Below are positions 17,104-28,917 of a stretch of 64,000 nucleotides of DNA, one piece after another. This stretch comes from Sandarakinorhabdus sp. AAP62 (GTDB lineage: Bacteria; Pseudomonadota; Alphaproteobacteria; Sphingomonadales; Sphingomonadaceae): the NCBI RefSeq assembly GCF_000331225.1, contig NZ_ANFY01000017.1, positions 124,001 to 188,000 of the forward strand. Direction: 5' to 3'. A program made the translations under genes and the position numbers. The first letter of the stretch is position 1. Every line of letters begins with the position of its first letter. Under the pieces are notes generated by a model. It had not been told where the DNA came from, made no database searches, and saw nothing but the letters and a program-made list of their open reading frames with translations.

Positions 17104-19127
17104 GGCCGGGCACGCTGCTCCGGCGGCAGATACAGACGGTCGCCCGGCTTCACGTCAAACGCCTGATACCAGCCATCCAGATTGCGCACCGCTTGCGCCC
17201 GTTCGGCAGCCGGCGCATGCGGATCGGATACGATCACCTGCTGCAGCAGCTGCGGCCGCATCTTGGCGCGCCAGGCCTGACCATAGCCCAGGAAGAAGCG
17301 CTGTTCCGGCGTGAAGCCATCGATCACCGCATTGGCGGCAGGATTGCCCTGCCGCGCCAGCTGCCAGGCATCCCATGCCACCAGCAGGCCGGCGATATCG
17401 GCGATATTCTCGCCCAGCGTCAGTTCGCCGTTGAGCTTGCTGCCCGGTATCGGTTCATAGGCGGCATATTGCTGCACAACCACCGCCGCGCGCGCTTCGA
17501 ACCGCTTCACATCCTGCGGCGTCCACCAGTCGGCAAGCCGGCCGGTCTTGTCATATTTGCGGCCCTGATCGTCGAAATGATGGGTGATTTCGTGGCCGAT
17601 CACCGCGCCTATGGCACCATAATTCACCGCATCATCGGCGCCATCATCGAAGAACGGCGCCTGCAATATGGCGGCAGGAAACACGATCTCGTTCCAGGTC
17701 GGGTTGGCATAGGCGTTGACCACCATCGGCGCCAGATACCATTCATCCCGATCCGCCGGCTTGCCCAGCTTGGCGATTTCCCGCGCATGATCCAGCTCGG
17801 CCGCGCGCATCCGGTTGCCCAGCGCATCGGCCTTGTCCACCACCAGCGCATCATAGTTGCGCCACTTATCGGGGAAGCCGATCTTGGGCCGGAATGCGGC
17901 CAGCTTTTCGCGCGCCACGGCGCGGGTGGCCGGGTCCATCCAATCGAGATTGGCCAGCCGCCGGTCCATCGCGGCGATGATGTTCTTCACCATCGCATCA
18001 ATCTTGGCCTTGGAATCGGGCGGGAAATGTTTCTGCACATAGATCTGGCCAACGGCATCGCCCAGCGCGGCGCTGGTTGCCGCCCCGCCGCGCTGCCAGC
18101 GCGGGCGCAACTGCTGCGCGCCCGTGAGCGCCCTGGTCAGTTCGAACTGTGTATCAAGCACCGCCTTGGGCAATGTTCCCGATGCCCATCCCATCGTGCG
18201 CAACGCCAGATAATCCTTCCATACCGCAATCGGCGCTTCGCCGATCAGCCTTGCGGTGCCGGCGATGGCGCTGGGCTGGGCCACGATCACCCGGCGTTCA
18301 CTGGCCACGCCGATGGGCGCAAGAAACGCCTGCCAGTCCATGCCCGGAAATTTTCCGGCCAGTTCCGCGGTGGCAACCGGGTTGTAGAGTTTTTCGGCCT
18401 GGCGGCTTTCCACCTGGGTCCAGTGCACCGTGGCCAGCCGGGTTTCCAGCGCCATGATGGCCTCGGCACGCGCCGCCGCATTGTCCATGCCGGCATGGCG
18501 CAGCATGGCAGCCATATAGGCCAGATAGGCAGCGCGGGCCTTGGCGAATTCGGGTTTGGCCGTATCGAGATAATAATCACGATCCGGCAGTCCTAGGCCG
18601 CTCTGCGCCAGGGTAACGGTGAACGCATCCGGATTCTTGTCATCAATGCCGATGCCCAGGCCGATGGGCAGGCCGATGCCAAGCCGATTGGCCCGGCCCA
18701 TGGCGGCAATCAGCTCGGTGCGGGTGGTCACGGCGGCGATACTGGCCAGCAACGGCTGCACGGGCGCCAGGCCGCGCGCTTCGATGGCGGCTTCATCCAT
18801 GAAGGCGGCATAATAGTCGCCCACCTTGCGGGTCACGCTGCCGGGCGCGGCGCTCTGGTCGGCGGCGGCGGCCTCGATGATGCTGCGCACCTGGGCGCGG
18901 GCCTTTTCGTCAACATCGATGGCGACGCCGATATAGGCCTTGTCAGCTGGAAATTCGGTGCGCGCCAGCCAGCTGCCGTTGGCAAAACGGTTGAAATCGT
19001 CGCCCGGCTTGACGCTGCGATCCATGGCGGTGGTGTCGAACCCGAACCCGCCGATGGCTGGCCGTTCGGCGGCCAGTGCCGGGTGGGCCAGCACAATCAG
19101 GCTGGCGGCAAACAACATCACGCGCAT
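17097..19127 (-). CDS. M13-family zinc metallopeptidase, exported
   Basis: 676-residue neprilysin-like endopeptidase with a signal peptide (MRVMLFAASLIVLAHPALAAE). The N-terminal M13 domain is followed by the catalytic domain with NAYANPTWNEIVFPAAILQ, the zinc motif VIGHEITHHFDDQGRKYD (HExxH) and downstream GENIADIAG with the third ligand Glu. ATG 19127 follows GGGGAG at good spacing; ATG 19142 and TTG 19145 are less likely. Likely periplasmic or lipoprotein-like peptide degradation. Overlaps folP by 7 bp. Confidence 0.93.
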   Translation of the reverse strand: MRVMLFAASLIVLAHPALAAERPAIGGFGFDTTAMDRSVKPGDDFNRFANGSWLARTEFPADKAYIGVAIDVDEKARAQVRSIIEAAAADQSAAPGSVTRKVGDYYAAFMDEAAIEARGLAPVQPLLASIAAVTTRTELIAAMGRANRLGIGLPIGLGIGIDDKNPDAFTVTLAQSGLGLPDRDYYLDTAKPEFAKARAAYLAYMAAMLRHAGMDNAAARAEAIMALETRLATVHWTQVESRQAEKLYNPVATAELAGKFPGMDWQAFLAPIGVASERRVIVAQPSAIAGTARLIGEAPIAVWKDYLALRTMGWASGTLPKAVLDTQFELTRALTGAQQLRPRWQRGGAATSAALGDAVGQIYVQKHFPPDSKAKIDAMVKNIIAAMDRRLANLDWMDPATRAVAREKLAAFRPKIGFPDKWRNYDALVVDKADALGNRMRAAELDHAREIAKLGKPADRDEWYLAPMVVNAYANPTWNEIVFPAAILQAPFFDDGADDAVNYGAIGAVIGHEITHHFDDQGRKYDKTGRLADWWTPQDVKRFEARAAVVVQQYAAYEPIPGSKLNGELTLGENIADIAGLLVAWDAWQLARQGNPAANAVIDGFTPEQRFFLGYGQAWRAKMRPQLLQQVIVSDPHAPAAERAQAVRNLDGWYQAFDVKPGDRLYLPPEQRARPW

Positions 19128-19233
19128 CACATCACTCCCCATCAATTCATGGCGAGCGTGTTAGCGGCTCAATACGCGACTGCCAACCGGGAACCCCGGA
19201 AGGAAAGTGCCAGGGGGAAATGGATGCCAGGCT

Positions 19234-20577
<1,344 letters not shown>

Positions 20578-20579
<2 letters not shown>

Positions 20580-21147
20580 ACCCCTGAAGTTTCTGCAAAA
20601 CCGCCCTCACCGGCTTGAAACTGGCGCGATGATGCGGGGTTGCGCCAAGCCGGATCAGTGCTTCGGCATGGGCGGCGACGCCATAGCCCTGGTTGCTGGC
20701 CCAGCCATAGCCGGGGTGGGCAGCATCAAGTTCCGCCATGATCCGGTCGCGTGTCACCTTGGCGATGATCGAGGCGGCGGAAATCGCCGGCTCGCTGCCA
20801 TCGCCGCCAACGATCGCCGTCGCCGGCCAGCGCCATTTCGGCAGGCGATTGCCATCAACCAGCACATGGCCGGGCGTTTCGCCCAGGGCTTCAACGGCGC
20901 GGGTCATCGCGAGATAGGTTGCTTGCAGGATATTGATCCGATCGATTTCGGCCACGCTGGCCTGGCCAACGCCGATCAGGCAGTCACTGGACTGCAAGGC
21001 TTCAAACAGCGCGTCCCGCCGTTTCGCACTCAGCTTCTTGCTGTCGTCCAGCCCCGCCGGCACCGCCCCGCGCAGGATGACGGCGGCGGCGACCACCGGC
21101 CCTGCCCATGGTCCGCGTCCGGCCTCGTCAACGCCGGCAACGATCAT
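20578..21147 (-). CDS. rnhB: ribonuclease HII
   Basis: Cuts the RNA strand of RNA-DNA hybrids, including single ribonucleotides in DNA. 189 residues from MIVAGVDEAGRGPWAGPV, whose Asp-Glu pair (DEAGRG) is catalytic; further acidic residues are in HVLVDGNRLP and AKVTRDRIM. ATG 21147 sits exactly at the family N-terminus, so the longer frame to 21198 is rejected. It lies 7 bp after the ThiD fusion gene and just before the GANTC array and ccrM. Confidence 0.95.
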
Positions 21148-21154
21148 GGGGCCA

Positions 21155-22324
21155 TCAGACGCGCCACGGCGGAAAGCGCCGCGCCTCGCCGGCGGCATAG
21201 AGGCAGATGCGGTTGCCGGCGGGATCGGTCAGCCGGGCTTCACGCCACAGCCAATCCTCGTCCTGTGGCAGTTGATCGATCAGCAACCCGGCCGCCGCCA
21301 GTTCCGTCACCCAGGCGTCGAGCCGCAGCGATTCCAGATAGACGGTGGCACCGCCCGCCAGCCCATCACCAACATGGATCGAGAGCGTGACGCCATTGCC
21401 GGCCTCGAACCGGGCATAACCATTGTCCGGGCTATCGACAATCATGCGCAGGCCCAGTTGCCGGTAGAAGGCCAGCGAAGCGGCATAGTCGGTGGCCGGC
21501 ACCGTGATCTGGTTCAGCACCGGCGCCAGTGCGCTGCTGTCGTTGATGACCTGGCCGTGGCCCATCGGCCCATGACCATGCCCCAAGCCAGGCGCCGAAC
21601 GCAGCGCCAGCCGCACATAGATCCGCGCGCGTTTCACGGCTTCGGGCAACGAAAGCCCCTGCCCCAACCCGCACGCCAGCGCGCTCGACAGGGTGCAGCC
21701 GGTGCCATGGCTGCTCGTCGTGTCGATCTTCGTATCGGTGAAGGCCTGATGCCCGTGCCGGCTCACCAGCCAGTCGGTGAGCAGGTCGCCCTCGAGATGG
21801 CCGCCCTTGGCCAAGACAGCGCGCGGCCCGGCATTGAGCAATTCCTGCGCCGCCAGCAGCATGTCGGCGGCGTCCTCCACCTCGGTCTCGGTCAGCGCCA
21901 CCAGTTCCGGCAGGTTCGGCGTGATCACCGTCGCCATCGGCAACAGGCGCTGCATCAGCGCCCAGACAGCCTCTTCCTCGATCAGTGCCGCGCCGCCCTT
22001 GGCGATCATCACCGGATCGAGCACGATGGGAACGCGCACATCCTCCAGCGCATCAGCCACGGCATTGATGCTTGCTTCATTGCCCAGCATGCCGATCTTG
22101 ATGGCATCCACGCCGATATCATCGATGCAGGCGCGGATTTGGCCAGCGACAATTTCGGGCGGCACCGCATGCATGGCGCTCACCCCTTGCGTGTTCTGCA
22201 CGGTGATCGCCGTCACCGCTGTCATGGCATGGCCGCCAAGCATGGTGATCGTCTTGATATCGGCCTGGATGCCGGCACCGCCGCCGGAATCCGATCCGGC
22301 AATGGCGAGTATCCTAGCGACCAT
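21155..22324 (-). CDS. thiD: HMP-phosphate kinase (ThiD) fused to a glyoxalase/VOC domain
   Basis: 389 residues. The first ~265 are a hydroxymethylpyrimidine (phosphate) kinase of thiamine synthesis: ILAIAGSDSGGGAGIQADIK at the N-terminus and the anion-hole TSSHGTGCTLSSALA near 205. After a His/Gly-rich joint (GLGHGHGPMGHGQ) comes a ~115-residue VOC domain (ITVPATDYAASLAFYRQLGLRM, ending TDPAGNRICLYAAGEARRF) resembling glyoxalase and bleomycin-resistance proteins. There is no stop or frameshift between them. ATG 22324 begins at the kinase N-terminus and overlaps the DUF1272 gene by 11 bp. The job of the VOC domain is unknown. Confidence 0.9.
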   Translation of the reverse strand: MVARILAIAGSDSGGGAGIQADIKTITMLGGHAMTAVTAITVQNTQGVSAMHAVPPEIVAGQIRACIDDIGVDAIKIGMLGNEASINAVADALEDVRVPIVLDPVMIAKGGAALIEEEAVWALMQRLLPMATVITPNLPELVALTETEVEDAADMLLAAQELLNAGPRAVLAKGGHLEGDLLTDWLVSRHGHQAFTDTKIDTTSSHGTGCTLSSALACGLGQGLSLPEAVKRARIYVRLALRSAPGLGHGHGPMGHGQVINDSSALAPVLNQITVPATDYAASLAFYRQLGLRMIVDSPDNGYARFEAGNGVTLSIHVGDGLAGGATVYLESLRLDAWVTELAAAGLLIDQLPQDEDWLWREARLTDPAGNRICLYAAGEARRFPPWRV

Positions 22325-22541
22325 GTTTGCGCTCCGCCGAAGCCGGATATTTCGCCAGCGCCGCACCCACCCGCAGCGGGCGCGGCTGCAGGTCGCCGCC
22401 GCAATTGGGGCAAACGCCAGCCAGTGGGCCTGCCGTGCAGGCCGCGCAGAAGCTGCATTCGAACGAACAGATATGCGCGCCCGCCACATCCGCCGGCAGA
22501 TCGAGGCCGCAGCGTTCGCAATCGGGCCGCAGTTCCAGCAT
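22314..22541 (-). CDS. DUF1272 cysteine-rich small protein
   Basis: 75 residues beginning [19 protein letters not shown], with the two-cysteine knuckles CERC, CSFECSFCAAC and CPNC of DUF1272. It is probably a zinc-binding protein of unknown role. It is coupled on both sides: its ATG overlaps the glmM stop (TGATG) and its 3' end overlaps thiD by 11 bp. Confidence 0.85.
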   Translation of the reverse strand: MLELRPDCERCGLDLPADVAGAHICSFECSFCAACTAGPLAGVCPNCGGDLQPRPLRVGAALAKYPASAERKHGR

Positions 22542-23893
22542 CAGGCGGCCGCTGCCGCAACGGCGGCACAGATATCATCCACCACGCGGCCAACCAGCAC
22601 CTTGTCCTCACCTTCGGCCATCACGCGGATCAACGGCTCGGTGCCGCTCTTGCGGATCAAAAGGCGCCCCTGCCCGGCCAGCCTGGCCTCCCCGGCGGCA
22701 ATCGCTGCCTTCACGCTGTCAGCTTCCAAAGGCGCGCCGCCCTTGAAGCGCACGTTCTTCAGCAGCTGCGGCAGCGGATCAAACAGGTGGAGCAATTCGC
22801 TCGCCGGCTTGCCCGAACCCACCAGCGCCGCCAGCACCTGCAGCGCCGCCACCAGACCGTCGCCGGTGGTGGCGTGATCGGACAGGATGATGTGCCCCGA
22901 TTGCTCGCCACCCACATTGCAGCCGCGGTCCCGCATCAGTTCCAGCACATGGCGATCGCCCACGGCGGCCCGGTGCAGCGCAATGCCCTTGCCGGCCAGA
23001 AACCGCTCCAGCCCCAGGTTGCTCATCACCGTCGCCACCAGCGCGCCGCCTTTCAACGTGCCGGCTTCGGCGGCGCGAGAGGCGATCAGCGCCATCAGCT
23101 GATCGCCATCCACCACCTGGCCGCGTTCATCCACCACGATCAGCCGATCCGCATCGCCATCCAGCGCGATGCCAATATCGGCGCCCGATTCCAGCACCTT
23201 CAGCTGCAGTGCCTTGGGATGGGTCGATCCCACCTTGTCGTTCACGTTGAACCCGTCGGGCGCGACGCCAATGGCGATCACTTCGGCACCCAGTTCCCAC
23301 AGTGCCGCCGGCGCCACCTTGTAGGCCGCCCCATGCGCGCAATCGATGACGATCTTCAGCCCATCGAGGCGCAGATGTTCCGGAAAGGTCGCCTTGGCAA
23401 AATGGATGTAACGCCCCTGCGCGTCGTCGATACGGCGCGCCCGGCCGATGGCGCGCGGCTCGGCCAGCGGAATCTCCTCATCCAGCATCGCCTCGATCGC
23501 GGCTTCATCGGCATCCGAAAGCTTGTAGCCATCGGGGCCGAACAGCTTGATGCCATTATCGTGGAACGGGTTGTGGCTGGCCGAAATCATCACGCCCAGA
23601 TCAGCCCGCATCGATCGGGTGATCATCGCCACCGCTGGCGTCGGCATCGGGCCCAGCAACGTCACGTCCATGCCGACACTGGTAAAGCCGGCGACCAGGG
23701 CCGATTCCATCATGTAGCCGGAAAGCCGCGTGTCCTTGCCGATCACGACGCGATGCTTGTGGCTCCCCCGCAGGAAATGCCGCCCGGCGGCCTGGCCCAC
23801 CTTCATGGCGATGGCGGCCGTCATCGGTTCGCTGTTGGTCAGGCCACGAATGCCATCGGTGCCGAAATAACGGCGGGTATGCTTGCTGCTCAT
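22541..23893 (-). CDS. glmM: phosphoglucosamine mutase
   Basis: Converts glucosamine-6-phosphate to glucosamine-1-phosphate for peptidoglycan and LPS. 450 residues, starting [20 protein letters not shown]. The phosphoserine loop is [15 protein letters not shown] (catalytic Ser near 104), the metal loop [11 protein letters not shown] and the sugar-binding GGEQSGHII, with a C-terminal [15 protein letters not shown] 23893 fits; the longer frame to 24106 runs into the divergent aldo/keto reductase. It heads the glmM-DUF1272-thiD-rnhB operon. Confidence 0.96.
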   Translation of the reverse strand: MSSKHTRRYFGTDGIRGLTNSEPMTAAIAMKVGQAAGRHFLRGSHKHRVVIGKDTRLSGYMMESALVAGFTSVGMDVTLLGPMPTPAVAMITRSMRADLGVMISASHNPFHDNGIKLFGPDGYKLSDADEAAIEAMLDEEIPLAEPRAIGRARRIDDAQGRYIHFAKATFPEHLRLDGLKIVIDCAHGAAYKVAPAALWELGAEVIAIGVAPDGFNVNDKVGSTHPKALQLKVLESGADIGIALDGDADRLIVVDERGQVVDGDQLMALIASRAAEAGTLKGGALVATVMSNLGLERFLAGKGIALHRAAVGDRHVLELMRDRGCNVGGEQSGHIILSDHATTGDGLVAALQVLAALVGSGKPASELLHLFDPLPQLLKNVRFKGGAPLEADSVKAAIAAGEARLAGQGRLLIRKSGTEPLIRVMAEGEDKVLVGRVVDDICAAVAAAAA

Positions 23894-23939
23894 GGCCGCA
23901 ATCTCTAGCCTGTGATGCGAACCAAAGAAAGGATGCGGC

Positions 23940-24932
23940 ATGGAACGACGCAACATCGGCCCATTGAGTGTTTCCGCCCTCGGGCTGGGCTGCATGGGCA
24001 TGGCCGGCACCGCGGGCCAGGCCGCCATGTATGGCCCGGTAGACCGCGCCGAAGCCATCGCCACCATCCACCACGCGCTCGATCTCGGCATCAATTTCTT
24101 CGACACCGCCGAAATCTACGGCCCGTTCGCCAATGAGGAGCTGGTCGCCGAAGCCCTTGCCGGCCGCCGCCACCAGGCCGTGATCGCCACCAAGTTCGGT
24201 TTTGCAATCGACAACGGCCGCGTGGCCGGGGTCAACAGCCAGCCCAGCCATATCCGCGATGTGTGTGAGGCGTCGTTGAAACGCCTGAACACCGATGTGA
24301 TCGACCTGTTTTACCAACACCGCGTCGATCCCGCCGTGCCGATCGAAGATGTCGTCGGCACGCTGGCGGAGCTGGTGAAGGAGGGCAAGATCCGCGCCAT
24401 CGGCCTGTCCGAATGCTCCGCCGCCACCTTGCGCCGCGCCTGCGCCATTGCCCCCATTGCTGCCGTGCAAAGCGAATGGAGCCTGTGGGAACGCGATGTG
24501 GAGGCCGATATCGCCCCGACCGCCCGCGAACTCGGCGTCACCTTCGTGCCTTACTCCCCATTGGGCCGCGGCTTCCTCACCGGCAGCGTGCCCCGCGCCG
24601 AGGATCTGCCCGATGGCGATTATCGCAAGTCCGATCCGCGTTACCAGGGCACGAATTACGACGCCAACATGGCTGCCGTCGCCACGGTGAAGGCCATCGC
24701 CGCTGCCCACGCTGCCAGCCCGGCGCAGGTCGCCATCGCCTGGCTGCTGGCGAAAGGCCCCGATGTTGTGCCCATCCCCGGCTGCAAACGCCGCGCCACC
24801 TTGATCGACACCGCTGGCGCCGCCACGCTCACCCTGTCCGGCGCCGACATCACTGCGCTGGACACTGCCTTGCCCCACACAGCCGGTCTGCGATACGGCA
24901 ACAAAGCGGCGCTGGCGATGACCCGGCTGTAA
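23940..24932 (+). CDS. aldo/keto reductase
   Basis: 330-residue NADPH-dependent oxidoreductase of the AKR superfamily, TIM barrel. Visible are the N-terminal [10 protein letters not shown], catalytic Asp/Tyr in [17 protein letters not shown], Lys in VIATKFGF, and the lysine/His region [17 protein letters not shown]. Closest in pattern to the AKR13-like group. Substrate unknown. It is divergent from glmM, with 46 bp between the start codons. Confidence 0.93.
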   Translation: MERRNIGPLSVSALGLGCMGMAGTAGQAAMYGPVDRAEAIATIHHALDLGINFFDTAEIYGPFANEELVAEALAGRRHQAVIATKFGFAIDNGRVAGVNSQPSHIRDVCEASLKRLNTDVIDLFYQHRVDPAVPIEDVVGTLAELVKEGKIRAIGLSECSAATLRRACAIAPIAAVQSEWSLWERDVEADIAPTARELGVTFVPYSPLGRGFLTGSVPRAEDLPDGDYRKSDPRYQGTNYDANMAAVATVKAIAAAHAASPAQVAIAWLLAKGPDVVPIPGCKRRATLIDTAGAATLTLSGADITALDTALPHTAGLRYGNKAALAMTRL

Positions 24933-25055
24933 CGAGGACAATATCCCAGACCCGCTCATGCCGTTGCGGCCGAGACCATCGTTGCTGGCGGAAATCGGCC
25001 ATCGTCTTCACGTGGCCACTGGCAGCGCAAGCGGCGTGGGCATATCGTCAAGCCC

Positions 25056-25661
25056 ATGCACGCCCCGGTCGCCCCCGCCGTCCACGGCCTCGACTTCGAC
25101 ACGATGAACGCGGCGCGGTTCGCCCGCGACCCGGCCTATGACGGAATCTTCTTCATCGCGGTGAAAACCACCGGCATCTATTGCCGCCCGGTCTGCCGCG
25201 TGCGCCAACCGCTCACCCGCAACATCAGTTTCTTCCCCAGCGCTGCTGCCGCCGAGCGCGCCGGTTATCGCCCCTGCCTGAAATGCCGCCCCGAAAGCGC
25301 CCCTTTCTGCCCGGCCTGGAACGGCACCAAGACAACGGTGGAGCGCGCCCTGAAACTGATCGACAGCGGCGCCCTTGATGGAGACGGCACGGTCGAACAA
25401 TTGGCGGAACGTTGCGGCATCGGCGCCCGCCACCTCACCCGCCTGTTCCGCCAGCATCTCGGCGCCTCCCCCGTCGAGGTCGCGCAAACCCGCCGTGTCC
25501 AGCGCGCCATGCAGATGATCGCGCAGACGCAATTGCCGATGACCGAAATCGCCCACGCTGCCGGCTTTGCATCTCTGCGCCGCTTCAACGAGGTGATCAG
25601 CGCCCGCTATGGCCGCCCGCCATCCGAATTGCGCAAGGTGCGCCCGCACAACGTGACTTGA
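25056..25661 (+). CDS. AdaA-like methyl-phosphotriester sensor / AraC-type regulator
   Basis: 201 residues. The N-terminal ~80 form the Ada zinc domain: GIYCRPVCRVRQP and YRPCLKCRPE give the four zinc cysteines, one of which accepts methyl groups from DNA phosphotriesters in the family. An AraC helix-turn-helix pair follows (VEQLAERCGIGARHLTRLFRQHLG and MTEIAHAAGFASLRRFNEV). It ends there, without the O6-alkylguanine transferase of Ada or the AlkA glycosylase often fused in this architecture. It may regulate alkylation repair genes elsewhere. Confidence 0.88.
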   Translation: MHAPVAPAVHGLDFDTMNAARFARDPAYDGIFFIAVKTTGIYCRPVCRVRQPLTRNISFFPSAAAAERAGYRPCLKCRPESAPFCPAWNGTKTTVERALKLIDSGALDGDGTVEQLAERCGIGARHLTRLFRQHLGASPVEVAQTRRVQRAMQMIAQTQLPMTEIAHAAGFASLRRFNEVISARYGRPPSELRKVRPHNVT

Positions 25662-25694
25662 CCGGCAGGCCCCCAAACCACTAGGCCGGACCCC

Positions 25695-25784
25695 GGACAG
25701 ATGGCCGAGTGGTTTAAGGCAGCGGTCTTGAAAACCGCCGTGGGGGAAACCTCACCGTGGGTTCGAATCCCACTCTGTCCGCCA
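25695..25784 (+). tRNA. tRNA-Ser (anticodon TGA)
   Basis: Acceptor arms GGACAGA and TCTGTCC pair, discriminator G, and CCA is encoded. The anticodon loop is CTTGAAA with anticodon TGA at 25729-25731. The long variable arm (GTGGGGGAAACCTCAC) is as expected for tRNA-Ser, and the T-loop is GTTCGAATC. 90 nt with CCA. Confidence 0.97.
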
Positions 25785-25893
25785 TCAGCCGCGCTGACCG
25801 ATAACAGCTTATCTTCTGCACACTGCGGCAAGAAACGGTGGCGCAGGATCAGATGCCCTGCGCCGCCAATCCGCCTGCGCTTGCAAGCTCGCG

Positions 25894-28800
25894 CTAATCG
25901 AGCAGCTTCGCCAGCTGGGCGATGATGTCATCGATCTGCGTGCGCAGCTCGACATAGCGTTCGCGCGGATGGTTGCCGATCTTGCCGTCATATCCATCCG
26001 TCTGGCTGCGCAAATAGCTCACATGCGTGTCGAGGCCGGGTGGGCTGTAGCGCACCGCAGGCGTGAGCAGCCTGTCGGCAATCGCCTTCAGCGCCGCCGC
26101 ACGGGCCGCATCGGGCTTGTCCTTCAGCGCGGCTTGCGCCTGCTTCAGGCGAGCCACCGCCACATTGGTGTCGTTCACCAGCGCCAGCACGCGCATGTTG
26201 TGCGCATACTGGTCCACCAGGTCGGCATTGGTTACGCCCGAGGCAAGCACGCGCGGATCGGCGACGATCTTCAGCGGCTGCTGCGCCGTCACGCTGCCAT
26301 GGGTCATCACCACGCGATAATCACCCGGCGGCACCACAGGCCCGGCCGGTGTCAGCACGCCCGTTGGCATGGCGCTCATGGTCTGGCCGGAGCGGCGCAG
26401 ATCCCAGATCAGGCGGTGCATGCCGGCCGTGGCGTCCAGCCTGGTCCGGTAGGTCGGCCGGTTGCGGCCGCGACCGCCGGCCCGGGCGTCGTCGCCTTCG
26501 CTGGTGAAGCTGCGCAGGGTTTCGCCATTGGCATCAAGGATGCTGATGCTGACCTTGGTGCCAGCGGCCTGGGCTGGGACATAATAATCGATCTGCGCGC
26601 CGGGCAGCGTATATTCGGGGCCCGGTCCGCCCGGCTCACCCAATTCGGCCGAGGCATTGATCCGCGTTGCCACCGCCGGCTTGAACAGGCGCGGGCTCGC
26701 CGTGGCCTCGGCGGGCGCCGGCAGCTGGCGCAGCGCGCTCAGATTGTCGAGCACGTAGAAGCCGCGGCCCTGGGTGGACAGCACCAGATCGCCATGAGCG
26801 AGGCGGATATCGGTCACCGGCGTTGCCGGCAGATCGTTCTGGAAGCTCTGCCACTGGGCACCCCGGTCGAACGAGACATGGATGCCGAATTCGGTGCCGG
26901 CATAGAGCAGGCCGGGCCGTTCCGGATCTTCGCGCACGACACGGGTCGGTTCATCCGCAGCAATGCCGTTCTTGCCGTCGGTCAGCTTGGTCCACGTCTG
27001 CCCATAATCATCGGTGCGGTAGAGATAGGGGGCAAAATCGCCGAGCAGATAGCGATAGATGGCGACATAGGCGGTGCCGGGATCGCGCACGCCGGGCTCG
27101 ATATTCTGCACGCGGCCGCCAGGGGGCAGGCCCTTGGGCGTGATGTTCTTCCAGCTCTTGCCGCCATCCTGCGTCACATGGATCAGGCCATCGTTGGAGC
27201 CGGCCCAGATGACGCCCGGCTTCACCTTGCTTTCGCGGATGGCATAGACGGTCGAATAGACCTCTTCACCGGTGGCATCGATGGTGATCGGATCGCCCGA
27301 TGCCAGCTGCCGTTCGGGCGGATTGGCAGTGAGATCCGGGCTGATCACCTCCCAGTTGATGCCGCCGTCGCGGGAGCGGTGCACATGTTGCGAGCCATAA
27401 TAGATGGTGTTGGGCTCGGTGGGATGCACTTCCATCGGCGCCACGCGCTGGAAGCGGAAGCGCAGATTCTTGGGGTGGCTGCCATAGAGGGATTCGCTAC
27501 CGATCCAATATTGGCCCTCGTTCTGGTTGGTCCGCAGATCGAGCCGGCTGAACTGGCCCTTGCAGCCGCCCCAGACGATCATCGGATCATCGATCTTGGG
27601 AATGCTCGGCCCGGTCTCGCAGCCGGGGCCGACACGGAAGCCCTGCCCGTCACCCAGCGGCTGCGACGGGATGATCACCGTGGTGTTGTCCTGCTGCGCG
27701 CCGTAGATGCGATAGGGGAACTGGTTGTCGACCGCGACCTGATACATTTCGGCCGTCGGCTGATTGGCCTGGCCCGACCAGGTCTTGCCGCCGTCCAGCG
27801 ACACGTTGGCGCCGCCATCATTGGACTGGACCATGATCATGCTGTTGTTGGGATTGATCCACACATCGTGGTTGTCGCCATGCGGCGTGTTCTGGACCGT
27901 GAAGCTCTTGCCGCCATCGGCCGACTTGAACCAGCCTTCGTTGCCCACAAACACGACATCGGCATTTTTGGGATCGACACCCAGCGTGGTGTAATAGAAG
28001 GGCCGGGTCGACAAGCGCCCCTCGCTGTTCACCAGCTTCCACGACGTGCCGAAATCGTCGGAATGATAGAGGCCCATGCCGGGCTTGGCCTCGATCAGCG
28101 CATAGAGCCGGTTTGGCGCTGCCGCGCTCACGCCGACATTGGCGCGCCCGAACAGGCCGGTGGGCAGACCGCCGCCCAGCTTGCTCCAGGTCTCGCCGCC
28201 ATCGGTCGACTTGTAGAGCCCGCCATCCGCGCTGCCCGAGGTGATCGTCCACGGGCGGCGGATGCCGTGCCACATCGCGGCATAGAGCACGCGGGGATCA
28301 TCGGCCTGGAATTCCAGATCGGCCGCACCCAGCGTCTCATTGATGAACAGCACCTTTTTCCAGGTCTTGCCACCGTCACGGCTACGATAGACGCCGCGAT
28401 CGGACGAATATTTGAACGGGTTGCCGGTGGCCGCCACGAACACTTCGTCGGGGTTCTTCGGGTTGATGCGGATGGTGGAGATCTGGCCGACATCGCGCAG
28501 GCCGATGAACTGCCAACGCTTGCCGCCATCCACCGACTTCCAGACGCCGCGGCCAATGGAGACATTGCTGCGGATCTTGGACGAGCCGGTACCGGCGTAG
28601 ATGATGTCCGGATTGCTTTCCACCACGGCGACAGCGCCCATCGAGCCCAGCGGCAATTGCCCATCGGTGAGATTGGTCCAGCTGTGCCCGGCATCGCTGG
28701 TTTTCCACACACCACCGCCGGTGGTGCCCATGAAGAAGGTGCGCGGCTGCGACGGGATGCCGGTAACGGTGGTTACCCGGCCGCCCCGCCAAGGGCCGAG

Positions 28801-28917
28801 CTGGCGATAATGCAGACCCGACCACAGCGAGGGATCATAGGCCTGCGCCTGGATCGCGCCCGAGGCCGTGGCCAGAAACACGCCGATCAAGGCTTTGAAA
28901 ACGCCAGTCCGCATCAT
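25894..28917 (-). CDS. exported sortilin/VPS10-like Asp-box beta-propeller protein
   Basis: 1007 residues with signal peptide (MMRTGVFKALIGVFLATASGAIQAQA). The rest is a large propeller built from about eleven Asp-box repeats (S-x-D-x-G-x-x-W), for example SDAGHSWTN, SVDGGKRWQF, SRDGGKTWKK, STDGGETWSK and TQDGGKSWKN. A C-terminal helical region (~150 residues) follows. Such proteins are often annotated as glycosyl hydrolases, but no catalytic residues can be assigned. ATG 28917 follows AGGGG. It faces away from the TonB receptor operon, a pairing that suggests a role in polymer or peptide use. Confidence 0.85.
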   Translation of the reverse strand: MMRTGVFKALIGVFLATASGAIQAQAYDPSLWSGLHYRQLGPWRGGRVTTVTGIPSQPRTFFMGTTGGGVWKTSDAGHSWTNLTDGQLPLGSMGAVAVVESNPDIIYAGTGSSKIRSNVSIGRGVWKSVDGGKRWQFIGLRDVGQISTIRINPKNPDEVFVAATGNPFKYSSDRGVYRSRDGGKTWKKVLFINETLGAADLEFQADDPRVLYAAMWHGIRRPWTITSGSADGGLYKSTDGGETWSKLGGGLPTGLFGRANVGVSAAAPNRLYALIEAKPGMGLYHSDDFGTSWKLVNSEGRLSTRPFYYTTLGVDPKNADVVFVGNEGWFKSADGGKSFTVQNTPHGDNHDVWINPNNSMIMVQSNDGGANVSLDGGKTWSGQANQPTAEMYQVAVDNQFPYRIYGAQQDNTTVIIPSQPLGDGQGFRVGPGCETGPSIPKIDDPMIVWGGCKGQFSRLDLRTNQNEGQYWIGSESLYGSHPKNLRFRFQRVAPMEVHPTEPNTIYYGSQHVHRSRDGGINWEVISPDLTANPPERQLASGDPITIDATGEEVYSTVYAIRESKVKPGVIWAGSNDGLIHVTQDGGKSWKNITPKGLPPGGRVQNIEPGVRDPGTAYVAIYRYLLGDFAPYLYRTDDYGQTWTKLTDGKNGIAADEPTRVVREDPERPGLLYAGTEFGIHVSFDRGAQWQSFQNDLPATPVTDIRLAHGDLVLSTQGRGFYVLDNLSALRQLPAPAEATASPRLFKPAVATRINASAELGEPGGPGPEYTLPGAQIDYYVPAQAAGTKVSISILDANGETLRSFTSEGDDARAGGRGRNRPTYRTRLDATAGMHRLIWDLRRSGQTMSAMPTGVLTPAGPVVPPGDYRVVMTHGSVTAQQPLKIVADPRVLASGVTNADLVDQYAHNMRVLALVNDTNVAVARLKQAQAALKDKPDAARAAALKAIADRLLTPAVRYSPPGLDTHVSYLRSQTDGYDGKIGNHPRERYVELRTQIDDIIAQLAKLLD

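Noticed and set aside
20933-23908. 991-codon frame across rnhB, thiD and glmM
   Set aside because: Crosses three well-recognised genes on the other strand; no motif of its own.
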